A DNA stretch of 11,486 bases from Actinomycetes bacterium. GTDB taxonomy: Bacteria; Planctomycetota; Phycisphaerae; JAACET01. The stretch spans positions 1 through 11,486 of the forward strand of contig DAOVKO010000040.1 of the NCBI GenBank assembly GCA_030631725.1, written 5' to 3'. The position numbers and the translations under genes were made by a program. Under the pieces are notes generated by a model. That model was not told the DNA's origin. It was given only the letters and a program-made list of their open reading frames with translations, and searched no databases. Positions within the stretch are counted from its first letter, which is position 1; each line of letters begins with the position of its first letter. Shown here in pieces: positions 1 through 6,500 of the stretch.

Positions 1-404
1 CCACCCAGCCACAGAACCATGCCGAACAGCAGCCCGATCATTCCCAGGTACACTCCGTAGCTGTTCCGCAGCCAGAAGGCCAGAGCCTGCATCGCTAGGC
101 CCATCAACACTATCAGCAATCCGCTGTAAGCCGGTTTGACTTTCACCTTCAGAAGCTTTTGGTAGTTGCTGGCCAGGAAGTACAGGCAGAACAGGGGAAT
201 GATGAATCCGTGCGACCAATCCGGCTCGGTGTACCACACCTTCACCAGTTTGGCCAGATACTTATGGTTTAACAATAAGAACGCCCCCGCCAGCAGCAAC
301 ATCTTCCACGTGTTCGCCGGACTGAAGATGGTGGCCCGAATCAGCCCTCGCCTACGCAGGTAATCCGGCAAGGCGGCAATCTGCTCTGCTTTGCTGGGAG
401 TCAT
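1..404 (-). CDS. Exosortase, N-terminal part (cut by window edge)
   Basis: Integral membrane cysteine peptidase/transpeptidase of the exosortase (EpsH/Xrt) family, which processes C-terminally tagged exported proteins and is usually encoded with exopolysaccharide genes. About 134 codons are visible from ATG 404; the catalytic Cys, Arg and His lie beyond position 1. Residues 62-76 carry the family's N-terminal signature DWSHGFIIPLFCLYF, preceded by a Trp-rich stretch. A basic N-terminus is followed by hydrophobic segments at about 33-46, 65-79, 93-111 and 114-134. The gene lies 63 bp downstream of the OPX lipoprotein gene on the same strand, so co-transcription is likely. No strong Shine-Dalgarno precedes the ATG, which suggests translational coupling or a weak start. 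The family call rests on the signature and context; the subtype cannot be told from this fragment. Confidence 0.85.
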   Translation of the reverse strand, partial: MTPSKAEQIAALPDYLRRRGLIRATIFSPANTWKMLLLAGAFLLLNHKYLAKLVKVWYTEPDWSHGFIIPLFCLYFLASNYQKLLKVKVKPAYSGLLIVLMGLAMQALAFWLRNSYGVYLGMIGLLFGMVLWLG

Positions 405-467
405 TGGATAAACACACTTTTGTATAGTGGGGCTTCTCCCGGTTATCAGACTTCCCCGGAAGTAGTT

Positions 468-1970
468 TTACCAGAACAACAAATTGGGCAACTCGAACGG
501 CCGGAACGCGTCCCGGTCCGCGTAGTTGCGATCGTAAACGAATCCGAATCCATAGGTCGCCCGGAAGCCGTTCCGCAGGATAGCCAGCCAGGGTGATACA
601 GGAGACGTTCCCACGTTGATTATATCATCACGTTTGATGTAGTAATCCGGCTGCACCCCCGCAAAGATCTTGGCCAGGTCTACCTGCACTATCTCTTGTT
701 TGTGTTCGCCAATCCGCCGGGTAATGTCTACCTTGGTCGGCTCGGCCACCACACTCAACCCCCCCGCGCCAATAATCGCCCGCGTCAGTGTCAGCGGAAT
801 TGCACCAAGTTGGTAGGGTCCCCGCCGGTTCACCTGTCCCCCGACGTAGTAATAGCCGAACTCCGTCAGAGGTACGTGGACCACATCATTATTACGAATC
901 ACGATGTCATAGGCGTTGGCGTTACTGCCCCGCAGCTCCTTCAGCGGTATCCTGATTACCCGTCCCGCGAAGGGTAATTTCTTGCCATTCTTTGCTGTCG
1001 ACCAATCAAAGCCCCTTCCCTGCTGGCTTGACATTTTTGTCTCTGGGCTAAGCATCCGCTTGGCCCTGCCGCCTTGCCGGCTCGGAACTGAGACGTCCGA
1101 AAAAAGCAGAGCTTCTGACATATTCACCTTATCATTGCCCGCGGACTTGCCCGGAATACCCTTCAGTAATTCTTCCAGCTCTTCCTCCGGCGAGAGTTGT
1201 GGTGGACCTACTTTCGCAGGCTCCGCCGGGGATGGGACTGCACGGCCCGGCTCTGCTTCTGCTGTTTCCGCACCTTCAACCACTTTTGCTTTTGGCGGGC
1301 GGCGGATCACATAGACATAAGGGATGTTCGCGTTGACAATATCCTGAGCCTCGGCCAGGGCGTCAAGCAGTCGATAGTCCGCCTTGCTCAGGAAATATCG
1401 CCGTGGCTCACGCACCGCCCCGATAACCGCGAACGTCCGGTGCGTTTGTACCACAACCGTCACCCCAACCTGTGGATCTCTGAGAATGTTCGGGTAAAGC
1501 ACTTCCTTGATCCGTTCGGTCAGTTCATCCGAGGTTAGTCCATCCGCCTTGATTTGCCCCACCTGGTGCTGAATGGTGATAAAACCAAGGTCGTCAACCA
1601 CCAGCTGTTCTCCGTATGGAATATCAGGCTGGAGCAACTCGAATATCTGCACGTTAATCACATCCCTGGGGCCTATTACATAATCTTCAGCTATTACCTG
1701 TAGGTCCTCAGGTGTGGGGTCTTCGGCATTGGCGAACTCTTGGCCTGTGGTTTCTTCCGCCGCCGACAGTGTCTGCAGGATCGGCTGCACGACCGGCTGG
1801 GGCTTCCATCGGCCCAGAGAGCCTGCCGGGTCAGTTACACTCCAGCCCGTGCAGCCGCTCAGGGCCAGACCAAGTAAAGCACACCACACTTTTATCACTC
1901 GACACCGCACACTAGGCGCGCTTCTCAGCCGGCGAATACCTCGAATAAGTCGAACTGGGTTATAAAACAC
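468..1970 (-). CDS. Wza/OPX-type polysaccharide export lipoprotein with SLBB domains
   Basis: Outer-membrane polysaccharide export protein (500 aa) that would form the periplasmic/outer-membrane channel for an exopolysaccharide. The start is GTG 1970, supported by GAGGTG eight bases upstream. A basic N-terminus and hydrophobic run end in lipobox LSGC, with lipidated Cys at 40. The Poly_export domain covers about 96-175 (opening DYVIGPRDVINV), followed by a first SLBB-like segment at about 176-224. An acidic, Pro/Ala-rich linker of about 110 residues (225-335) comes next, then a second SLBB segment at about 368-455 containing YYVGGQVNRRGPYQL. The C-terminal 40 residues are aromatic-rich. The long linker is unlike compact Wza (about 380 aa). 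Downstream is an exosortase gene, the usual context for this branch. An in-frame GTG at codon 25 would give a shorter signal peptide, but its Shine-Dalgarno support is poorer. Confidence 0.88.
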   Translation of the reverse strand: MFYNPVRLIRGIRRLRSAPSVRCRVIKVWCALLGLALSGCTGWSVTDPAGSLGRWKPQPVVQPILQTLSAAEETTGQEFANAEDPTPEDLQVIAEDYVIGPRDVINVQIFELLQPDIPYGEQLVVDDLGFITIQHQVGQIKADGLTSDELTERIKEVLYPNILRDPQVGVTVVVQTHRTFAVIGAVREPRRYFLSKADYRLLDALAEAQDIVNANIPYVYVIRRPPKAKVVEGAETAEAEPGRAVPSPAEPAKVGPPQLSPEEELEELLKGIPGKSAGNDKVNMSEALLFSDVSVPSRQGGRAKRMLSPETKMSSQQGRGFDWSTAKNGKKLPFAGRVIRIPLKELRGSNANAYDIVIRNNDVVHVPLTEFGYYYVGGQVNRRGPYQLGAIPLTLTRAIIGAGGLSVVAEPTKVDITRRIGEHKQEIVQVDLAKIFAGVQPDYYIKRDDIINVGTSPVSPWLAILRNGFRATYGFGFVYDRNYADRDAFRPFELPNLLFW

Positions 1971-1988
1971 GGTTCAAACACCTCTCAT

Positions 1989-2138
1989 TGCCCGACCACT
2001 TCGGGCACCATCCAGGAAATGTATACCACCGTACGTGTTTATTCCAAAGGCGCTTACACGCTTACCGGGATCGGGAAACCCGAATCTGCTCCCAATGGAG
2101 CTCCAAACTCCCGTACCTAATTTGCCGATAAAATCGGC
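1989..2138 (-). promoter_or_regulatory. Candidate structured 5' leader of the OPX gene
   Basis: Five short inverted repeats lie within 150 nt upstream of the GTG start. They are GCCGAT/ATCGGC (2124-2138, 3-nt loop), GCTCC/GGAGC (2088-2101, 4-nt loop), TCGGG/CCCGA (2071-2083, 3-nt loop), ACGTGT/ACACGC (2033-2061, one G-U pair) and TGCCCGA/TCGGGCA (1989-2007, 5-nt loop). The last sits directly 5' of the Shine-Dalgarno. On the minus strand an ATG overlapping this ribosome-binding region opens a four-codon frame (M-R-G-V-stop) that ends just before the GTG. I do not recognise a known riboswitch class. The hairpins are seen directly; their role as a leader RNA is inference. Confidence 0.35.
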
Positions 2139-2172
2139 TTATCGTCCCAAGCACTCCTTCTCCTGTGTAAAT

Positions 2173-2246
2173 ATATCGGTTTGCCTTTTATCAGACCTTG
2201 ACAAAAAAACACCATAACCGACAAAACCATAAATAGTTACCGATAT
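2173..2246. repeat. Inverted repeat ATATCGGT ... ACCGATAT
   Basis: Perfect 8-bp arms at 2173-2180 and 2239-2246 flank 58 bp of T/A-rich DNA containing two near copies of a TTATGG-T-run-GTC motif on the minus strand. It could be a pair of half-sites for a regulator upstream of the OPX gene, or it could be chance. Confidence 0.3.
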
Positions 2247-2460
2247 GAATTTCCTGGCGGCCTTTGTCTTTTTCTACCTCTGCACTTTTGGTTCGACCTC
2301 AGGGCCATTATCAGTATTGCCAAGGCGGTTCTTCCTCCGAAATCCTCTCTGCGCCCCCGCACTTATCCGGGCTCTGTTACCCGTGCAACCATCAAAACTA
2401 CTACCGTCTTGGGCTGTTGACGGTTCGCTGAAAATCAGCTGAGAACGGAACCCACACGAG

Positions 2461-2505
2461 AAAAAAGTCAAATATGGCCTCTTGCCTTGCCCGAGGGCGT
2501 AGGCC
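2461..2505 (-). terminator. Possible intrinsic terminator of rplU
   Basis: On the minus strand, about 85 nt after the rplU stop, GGCCT and AGGCC pair around a G/C-rich interior that can itself form a GCC/GGC stem. The hairpin is followed by ATATTTGAC and then six T residues (A run 2461-2466 on the plus strand). The T-run is separated from the stem by about nine bases, so this is a weak candidate. Confidence 0.33.
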
Positions 2506-2590
2506 GGCACCCCCGATGACGGCCGTCAGGTAAGACTCCAAGAAACTCTCTCCGGGCTGAGAATGGTATAAGTATGGCCGCGTAAGGCGG

Positions 2591-2911
2591 TTATGCGCCG
2601 CTATGGATCTCGGCAATGCTCACCCGCAGGTATTCTTGCCGATGTCCTTTGTGTGTACGGGAGTTTTTTCGCCGTCTGAGCTTGAGCATCTTCAGTTTCT
2701 TTCCCTTAGCAGGCCCATTTACCTTGGCCACAACCTTCGCGCCCGTCAGGATCGGGGTGCCAACATGGGTTCCCTTGTCATCTTTGATCAGCAGAACTTG
2801 GTCCAGCTCTATGGTATTCTGCCCAGCGGCGATTTGACGCTTTTCAACATCAACAACATCCCCTTGGCAGAGGCGGTACTGTTTTGAGCCGTCTTCTATG
2901 ATTGCGTACAC
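2591..2911 (-). CDS. rplU: Large ribosomal subunit protein bL21
   Basis: Ribosomal protein L21 (106 aa; E. coli has 103), which binds 23S rRNA in the 50S subunit. The chosen start is GTG 2911, with GGAG six bases upstream. This gives the family's usual opening (Met)-YAIIEDGSKQYRL; the frame remains open further upstream, but those 19 codons have no L21 counterpart. The Lys/Arg-rich segment from KGKKLKMLKLRRRKNSRTHKGHRQ, written here in part as KMLKLRRRKNSRTHKGHRQ, is the rRNA-binding C-terminal signature. The gene is divergent from an RNase H-like gene and has its own promoter-like sequence. In most bacteria rpmA (L27) and often obg follow rplU directly. Here neither does, and the next gene downstream is an unrelated OPX lipoprotein after 620 bp. 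Confidence 0.95.
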   Translation of the reverse strand: MYAIIEDGSKQYRLCQGDVVDVEKRQIAAGQNTIELDQVLLIKDDKGTHVGTPILTGAKVVAKVNGPAKGKKLKMLKLRRRKNSRTHKGHRQEYLRVSIAEIHSGA

Positions 2912-2979
2912 CGTAAGCTCCAAAAAAGCGTCTATTTTGCGAAATCCTGGCCTTGGTCCTTCGCCCAATCTGCAGGAAT

Positions 2980-3007
2980 GTTATACTAACTCCGCAGGCC
3001 TAGGCAA
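2980..3007 (-). promoter_or_regulatory. Putative sigma70-type promoter for rplU
   Basis: On the minus strand TTGCCT (3007-3002) is separated by 16 bp from TATAAC (2985-2980). This would place the transcription start near 2973 and give a leader of about 60 nt before GTG 2911. The match is 4/6 at -35 and 5/6 at -10. It is a prediction from sequence only. Confidence 0.45.
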
Positions 3008-3085
3008 GGGAAAATCGGCGATCTGACCGTTTTACTCTCACTATTGATCAGGTTGCCGTCCCCTTCGGTCCTTTTGGGAGGCCAA

Positions 3086-4048
3086 ATGGCGATTCTTGCT
3101 GGCATAGATGAAGCTGGTTATGGCCCACTCCTGGGACCGCTGGTCTCGGCGGTTACAGTATTTTCTGTCCCTAACGCGTTATGCAACAAGCCGTTATGGA
3201 ATATTCTCGCCTCCAGTATCGCCCGCCAACCCTCCAGAAGTTCCGGCCGACTCGCCGTGGCTGACAGCAAGAAACTCTTCGCCCATCGTGACGGTCTGGC
3301 TCGCCTGGAGCGCACCGCCCTGACTTTTATGCATTTACTCGCCAAACCGACCGCCCATTTGGGCCAGTTGCTCAGGTCCCTCGGCGACAATTGCCAGGGC
3401 CAGATGAATAACTACCCCTGGTATGATGGTCAGAGCGTTTCTTTGCCCCATGCTGCGGACGCGAAGGACTTGGCCACCTGCCTGAACGCCCTGCGCTTGG
3501 ACACTCAGCGTAATGATATTGCCTTTCTCGCTGCCCGAAGCCAAGTCCTGCTGGTCGGTCGATACAACGACTTGGCCGAAAAGACGCGAAACAAGTCCGC
3601 GGTATTATTCGGCCTCGTCGGGAAATATATAGCTCGCCTGGTCAAAGCCTACGCGGGCGAGGGCCTCGTCATTTACGCCGACAAACTGGGAGGGCGCACC
3701 CGCTACCGCTCCCTTTTGCAGCAATTGTTCAGCGATTGGGACCTGCGCATACTCCAGGAAACACGCCAGGCCAGCGGCTATCAGCTCACCAAGAACTCCC
3801 TCACCTGGCAGGTCCACTTTCAAGCCAAGGCCGAGTCCAGCCATTTGCCAGTTGCTTTAGCCAGCATATATGCCAAGTACGTTCGCGAGTTATTTATGGA
3901 GCTTCTCAATCGGTACTGGTGTCGTGAGGTAGCCGGCTTGCGTCCGACGGCCGGCTATTATAGCGATGGGCGGCGATTTCTCGCCGACATTGCCCTGCCC
4001 TGTAAGAAGCTCAACACCCCCATGCGCCGGCTACTAAGGGTCAGATAG
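3086..4048 (+). CDS. Divergent RNase HII/HIII-like protein
   Basis: Member of the RNase H type 2 (RnhB/RnhC) superfamily, enzymes that cut the RNA strand of RNA-DNA duplexes. The start is ATG 3086, four bases after GGGAGG; the open frame extends upstream to a TTG at 3044 but without family similarity. The 320-aa protein opens GIDEAGYGPLLGPLVSA (D8, E9), has VADSKKLF at 58-65, a third acid in YADKLGGR (D199), and AESSHLPVALASIYAKYVRE with a fourth acid E250. Near the C-terminus comes LRPTAGYYSDGRRFL. This DEDE set resembles RNase HIII more than the DEDD of HII. The usual GRG (HII) or GKG (HIII) motif is GYG here, and about 90 residues more than in HII separate E9 from D199. Fold membership is well supported. 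The exact substrate is unknown, and this may not be the cell's main RNase HII. Confidence 0.75.
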   Translation: MAILAGIDEAGYGPLLGPLVSAVTVFSVPNALCNKPLWNILASSIARQPSRSSGRLAVADSKKLFAHRDGLARLERTALTFMHLLAKPTAHLGQLLRSLGDNCQGQMNNYPWYDGQSVSLPHAADAKDLATCLNALRLDTQRNDIAFLAARSQVLLVGRYNDLAEKTRNKSAVLFGLVGKYIARLVKAYAGEGLVIYADKLGGRTRYRSLLQQLFSDWDLRILQETRQASGYQLTKNSLTWQVHFQAKAESSHLPVALASIYAKYVRELFMELLNRYWCREVAGLRPTAGYYSDGRRFLADIALPCKKLNTPMRRLLRVR

Positions 4049-4082
4049 CCCTACCCCGGCCGACTCAGCCGCGCAAAGCAAA

Positions 4083-4108
4083 CGCGGCGTCTTGGCCGAA
4101 ACGCCGCG
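4083..4108. terminator. Probable bidirectional terminator between converging genes
   Basis: The perfect 8-bp stem CGCGGCGT (4083-4090) / ACGCCGCG (4101-4108) with a 10-nt loop lies in the 77-bp gap between the stop of the RNase H-like gene (plus) and the stop of thi4 (minus). Neither side has a long T-run, so termination efficiency is uncertain. Its position between convergent genes fits the role. Confidence 0.5.
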
Positions 4109-4125
4109 CTATCTATAAAGTTAGT

Positions 4126-4962
4126 TTAGACTCTGGCCGGTGTCTTTTCTTCGCTCTTGCCCGACTCCGACGAACTCAAGTCCTCGGCGATCAACTCTGC
4201 GGCGCGAACGCCGCTCAAGAGCATGGAGCCGAACGTCGGACCCATCCGTGGCAAACCGTAAGTGCTGGATACGGCCATGCCTATGACCATCAGGCCCGGA
4301 TAGACAAAGCCGGTCTTCGCTACAACGGCGTCTTCGCTGCGTCCAACGGCCATGGGACCGCAGCCCGGTACATCGAGCATGCCCAATTCCTTCAGACGCG
4401 AGGCCGCCACCGCATCGTGGCCGCTGGCGTCCACCAGCACCTTACACTCGATGGCTACCGGGTCCACGCAGGATATCTGCCGCGGCAGATCCTTCACGGG
4501 CGACCAGTTGATAACTGCCCCATTCACCCGCCCGTCTTGAGCGATTACCAAATCGTCGAAGCTGGTCATGTTCAAAATCTTGACGCCTTCGTCGCAGGCC
4601 GCCCCGATCAGTTTCGCACAAGCGTGAGGCCCGTCAGCTACGAACAAGTCCGGTGAATTCTCCCGGTAGGGAACCCCCAACTCGTCGAGCATCTTCTGCG
4701 CCGGGGCTCGGATGGTCAGCTTATTCATAAGGAAGCCGCCGATCCAGAAGCCACCCCCGCAGTAATTATTCCGCTCAACGATCAGGACCTTGATTCCCTT
4801 TTGAGCCAAGGCCCTTCCGCAGCACAGCCCGCTGGGCCCGGCCCCGATGATGGTCACGTCGCTTTCCACGTAGCTGTCCAGCTCCTTCGAAAACTCGCCC
4901 AGAATAGCCCGGGTGATATCTTTTTCCGAAGATGGGCTAAAAAGTCTATCTGTCGCCGTCAT
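4126..4962 (-). CDS. thi4: Thi4-family thiazole synthase
   Basis: Thi4 makes the adenylated thiazole carboxylate precursor of thiamine from NAD and glycine, using iron. The start is ATG 4962 with AAAGGA seven bases upstream. The 278-aa protein is close to prokaryotic Thi4 length. A Rossmann dinucleotide motif VTIIGAGPSG lies at 36-45, followed by an acidic end of beta-2 (VER, 62-64) and CGGGFWIGGFLMNKL at 68-82. The segment SCVDP (164-168) aligns with SCMDP of plant Thi4 and CCMDP of yeast, where Cys is the sulfur donor; archaeal homologues typically have His there. ASGHDA (179-184) and RMGPTFGSMLLSGVRAAE (239-256) complete the family pattern. The last 15 residues are a charged tail. No TPP riboswitch is apparent upstream. 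Archaeal ribose-1,5-bisphosphate isomerase-like names are sometimes applied to this family, but Thi4 fits far better. Confidence 0.92.
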   Translation of the reverse strand: MTATDRLFSPSSEKDITRAILGEFSKELDSYVESDVTIIGAGPSGLCCGRALAQKGIKVLIVERNNYCGGGFWIGGFLMNKLTIRAPAQKMLDELGVPYRENSPDLFVADGPHACAKLIGAACDEGVKILNMTSFDDLVIAQDGRVNGAVINWSPVKDLPRQISCVDPVAIECKVLVDASGHDAVAASRLKELGMLDVPGCGPMAVGRSEDAVVAKTGFVYPGLMVIGMAVSSTYGLPRMGPTFGSMLLSGVRAAELIAEDLSSSESGKSEEKTPARV

Positions 4963-5221
4963 AATTACGTCCTTTCAAATACTACTACTTTGCCACTGCT
5001 GGGCTACCGGCTTCCCATTCCGCCCCAGAAAGCAGCAATTCCACGTATTTCCAGGGGCCCTTGCTGGAAAGCCATACCTACGCTAAACAATAGCGTCTAG
5101 CTCGCAAAAAGTCAATGCCGATGCCGGTCAACGCTGTTGAAATTCCTGCCGATTCTGATATCATGGCTGCCTGGCGGGCCTGCCATGAGGGACAGCCGCA
5201 ATCGTATCTTCGAGGTGGCCC
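4963..5221. other. Divergent intergenic region thi4 / aroA
   Basis: These 259 bp separate the divergent thi4 and aroA starts and must hold both promoters, though I see no strong -35/-10 match. A perfect inverted repeat ACGCTA-AACAA-TAGCGT lies at 5080-5096 and could be an operator or small hairpin. The consensus elements of a TPP riboswitch (CUGAGA, ACCUGAUCUGGAUAAUGCCAGC) were searched for on the thi4-sense strand and are absent. The aroA ribosome binding site (GAGG, seven bases before ATG) is at the right edge. Confidence 0.55.
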
Positions 5222-6499
5222 ATGCGCATAGAGATACAGCCATCCAGCCTCAGCGGCAGCGTCCGAATTCCCGGCTCAAAGTCCCACACCATCCGGGCCG
5301 TGGCCATCGCCTCCCTAGCCCGTGGCCAGTCCGTCATCGAGCAGCCATTGGATTCCCTTGACACCCATGCTGCCGTCAATACTTATCGTGCCCTCGGCGC
5401 CGTCATCGACACCACCGGACCCTGCTGGCACCTCGACGGTACTGCCGGACAGCTCCAAGCTCCCAAGGAGCCAATCGACGTCGGAAATTCCGGGACCGCC
5501 TTGCGCATCGCCATGGGCTCAGCCGCCTTACTGCCCCCCTCCGCCAAAGTAACCTTCACCGGCGATGAGCAGATTCGCCGCCGCCCGCACGGACCATTGC
5601 TGCAATCTCTAAACGACCTCGGAGCCAAGGCCGTCTCTATCGCTGGTGACGGCACTGCTCCTTTGGAAATCTCCGGCCAACTGACCGGCGGCAAAACCAC
5701 CGTCGACGGTACCACCAGTCAATATCTCTCCAGCCTGCTCTTGGCCTGTCCGTTAGCCAAAGCCGATTCGGAGATCCGAGTCGACAATCTCAACGAATGG
5801 CCCTACGTGCAGATTACCCTCAATTGGCTAAACAGCCAGGGAATAAAATACCAGCAGGAGGATTGGAACCGCTTCCTGGTTCAAGGCGGACAAACGTACG
5901 GCGGCTTCCGCAGAGCTATCCCTGCCGATTTCTCCTCAGCTACTTTTTTCCTCGTTGCCGCTGCGGTCACCGGTTCCACGCTCACTCTTGACGGGCTGGA
6001 AATGTCCGACCCCCAGGGCGACAAGGCCGTGGTACATTATCTCGAGCTCATGGGCGCTACCGTCGAACGTCAACACGACCAGATAAAGATTACCGGCGGA
6101 CAACTGGAAGCCATGGATATTGATATGAATATTATGCCCGACGCCTTACCGGCCATGGCCGTTGCCGCCGCCGTCGCCAAGGGACAATCTCGCCTTTTCA
6201 ACGTGGCCCAGGCACGCATCAAAGAGACCGACCGCATTGCCGGGATGGGCAGGGAGCTGGCTAAGATGGGGGTCCGCTGCGAGGAGCTGCCCGACGGCCT
6301 GGTTATCCACGGCGGCTCACTCAAGGGGGCCGACCTCTGTGGCCACGCCGACCATCGAATCGTCATGGCCCTGACCGTCGCCGGCTTGGCCGCCGAGGGA
6401 ACCACCACCGTCGACACCGCCGAGGCCGCTGCTGTGACCTTTCCCAATTTCGTCGAATTGATGACTAATGTAGGGGCTGATATAAAGACGAATGAATAG
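5222..6499 (+). CDS. aroA: 3-phosphoshikimate 1-carboxyvinyltransferase (EPSP synthase)
   Basis: Sixth enzyme of the shikimate pathway; it joins PEP to shikimate-3-phosphate, releasing phosphate, in the cytosol. The start is ATG 5222 after GAGG. The 425 aa match the family length. Motifs in order are PGSKSHTIRA (17-26, with the K-S-x-x-x-R substrate-binding residues), DVGNSGTALRI (86-96), RRRPHGPLLQSL (119-130), TSQYLSSLLLA (165-175), PADFSSATFFLVAAA (234-248), MPDALPAMAVAAAV with catalytic Asp307, RIKETDRI (332-339), DHRIVMALTVAGL (377-389) and FPNFVELM near the end. The Gly and Thr of the PEP-binding loop (GNSGT) are kept. The gene faces aroC, which encodes the next enzyme, tail to tail across a single base, so the two are not one operon. 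Confidence 0.96.
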   Translation: MRIEIQPSSLSGSVRIPGSKSHTIRAVAIASLARGQSVIEQPLDSLDTHAAVNTYRALGAVIDTTGPCWHLDGTAGQLQAPKEPIDVGNSGTALRIAMGSAALLPPSAKVTFTGDEQIRRRPHGPLLQSLNDLGAKAVSIAGDGTAPLEISGQLTGGKTTVDGTTSQYLSSLLLACPLAKADSEIRVDNLNEWPYVQITLNWLNSQGIKYQQEDWNRFLVQGGQTYGGFRRAIPADFSSATFFLVAAAVTGSTLTLDGLEMSDPQGDKAVVHYLELMGATVERQHDQIKITGGQLEAMDIDMNIMPDALPAMAVAAAVAKGQSRLFNVAQARIKETDRIAGMGRELAKMGVRCEELPDGLVIHGGSLKGADLCGHADHRIVMALTVAGLAAEGTTTVDTAEAAAVTFPNFVELMTNVGADIKTNE

Positions 6500-6500
6500 G

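Larger units (their letters stand above)
1971..2590. other. Gene-free stretch between rplU and the OPX gene
   Basis: No convincing gene is seen on either strand in these 620 bp. The short open frames here have no recognisable domains and compositions unlike the neighbours. No tRNA T-arm or cloverleaf could be assembled. On the minus strand the stretch holds, in order of transcription, a possible rplU terminator (2461-2505), a 12-bp palindrome TGACGGCCGTCA (2517-2528, just before the terminator), an 8-bp inverted repeat (2173-2180 with 2239-2246), T-rich DNA, and a hairpin-rich segment (1989-2138) leading into the OPX ribosome binding site. The OPX promoter probably lies here, but I could not pick out a convincing -35/-10 pair. 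Confidence 0.6.

Noticed and set aside
2161..2200. Possible c-di-GMP-I (GEMM) riboswitch on the minus strand, from an AAGGCAAACC-like string upstream of the OPX gene
   Set aside because: Only this short 5' motif resembles GEMM. The following GAAA tetraloop, the CGCAAAGCCTCCGGCC core and the closing helix are not found.
2281..2310. GGTTCGACCTC as a tRNA T-arm
   Set aside because: The flanking five-base arms do not pair and no anticodon or acceptor stem could be built.
2274..2616. Small minus-strand open frames of 71-78 codons after rplU, considered as L27 or a hypothetical gene
   Set aside because: The sequences show no L27 features, no family motif and no good ribosome binding site; they look like chance frames in a gene-free stretch.
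4981..5040. Cobalamin riboswitch suggested by GCCACTG on the plus strand
   Set aside because: A lone heptamer without the B12 box or supporting helices is not evidence.
4963..5100. TPP riboswitch upstream of thi4
   Set aside because: None of the conserved TPP aptamer strings is present on the thi4-sense strand.
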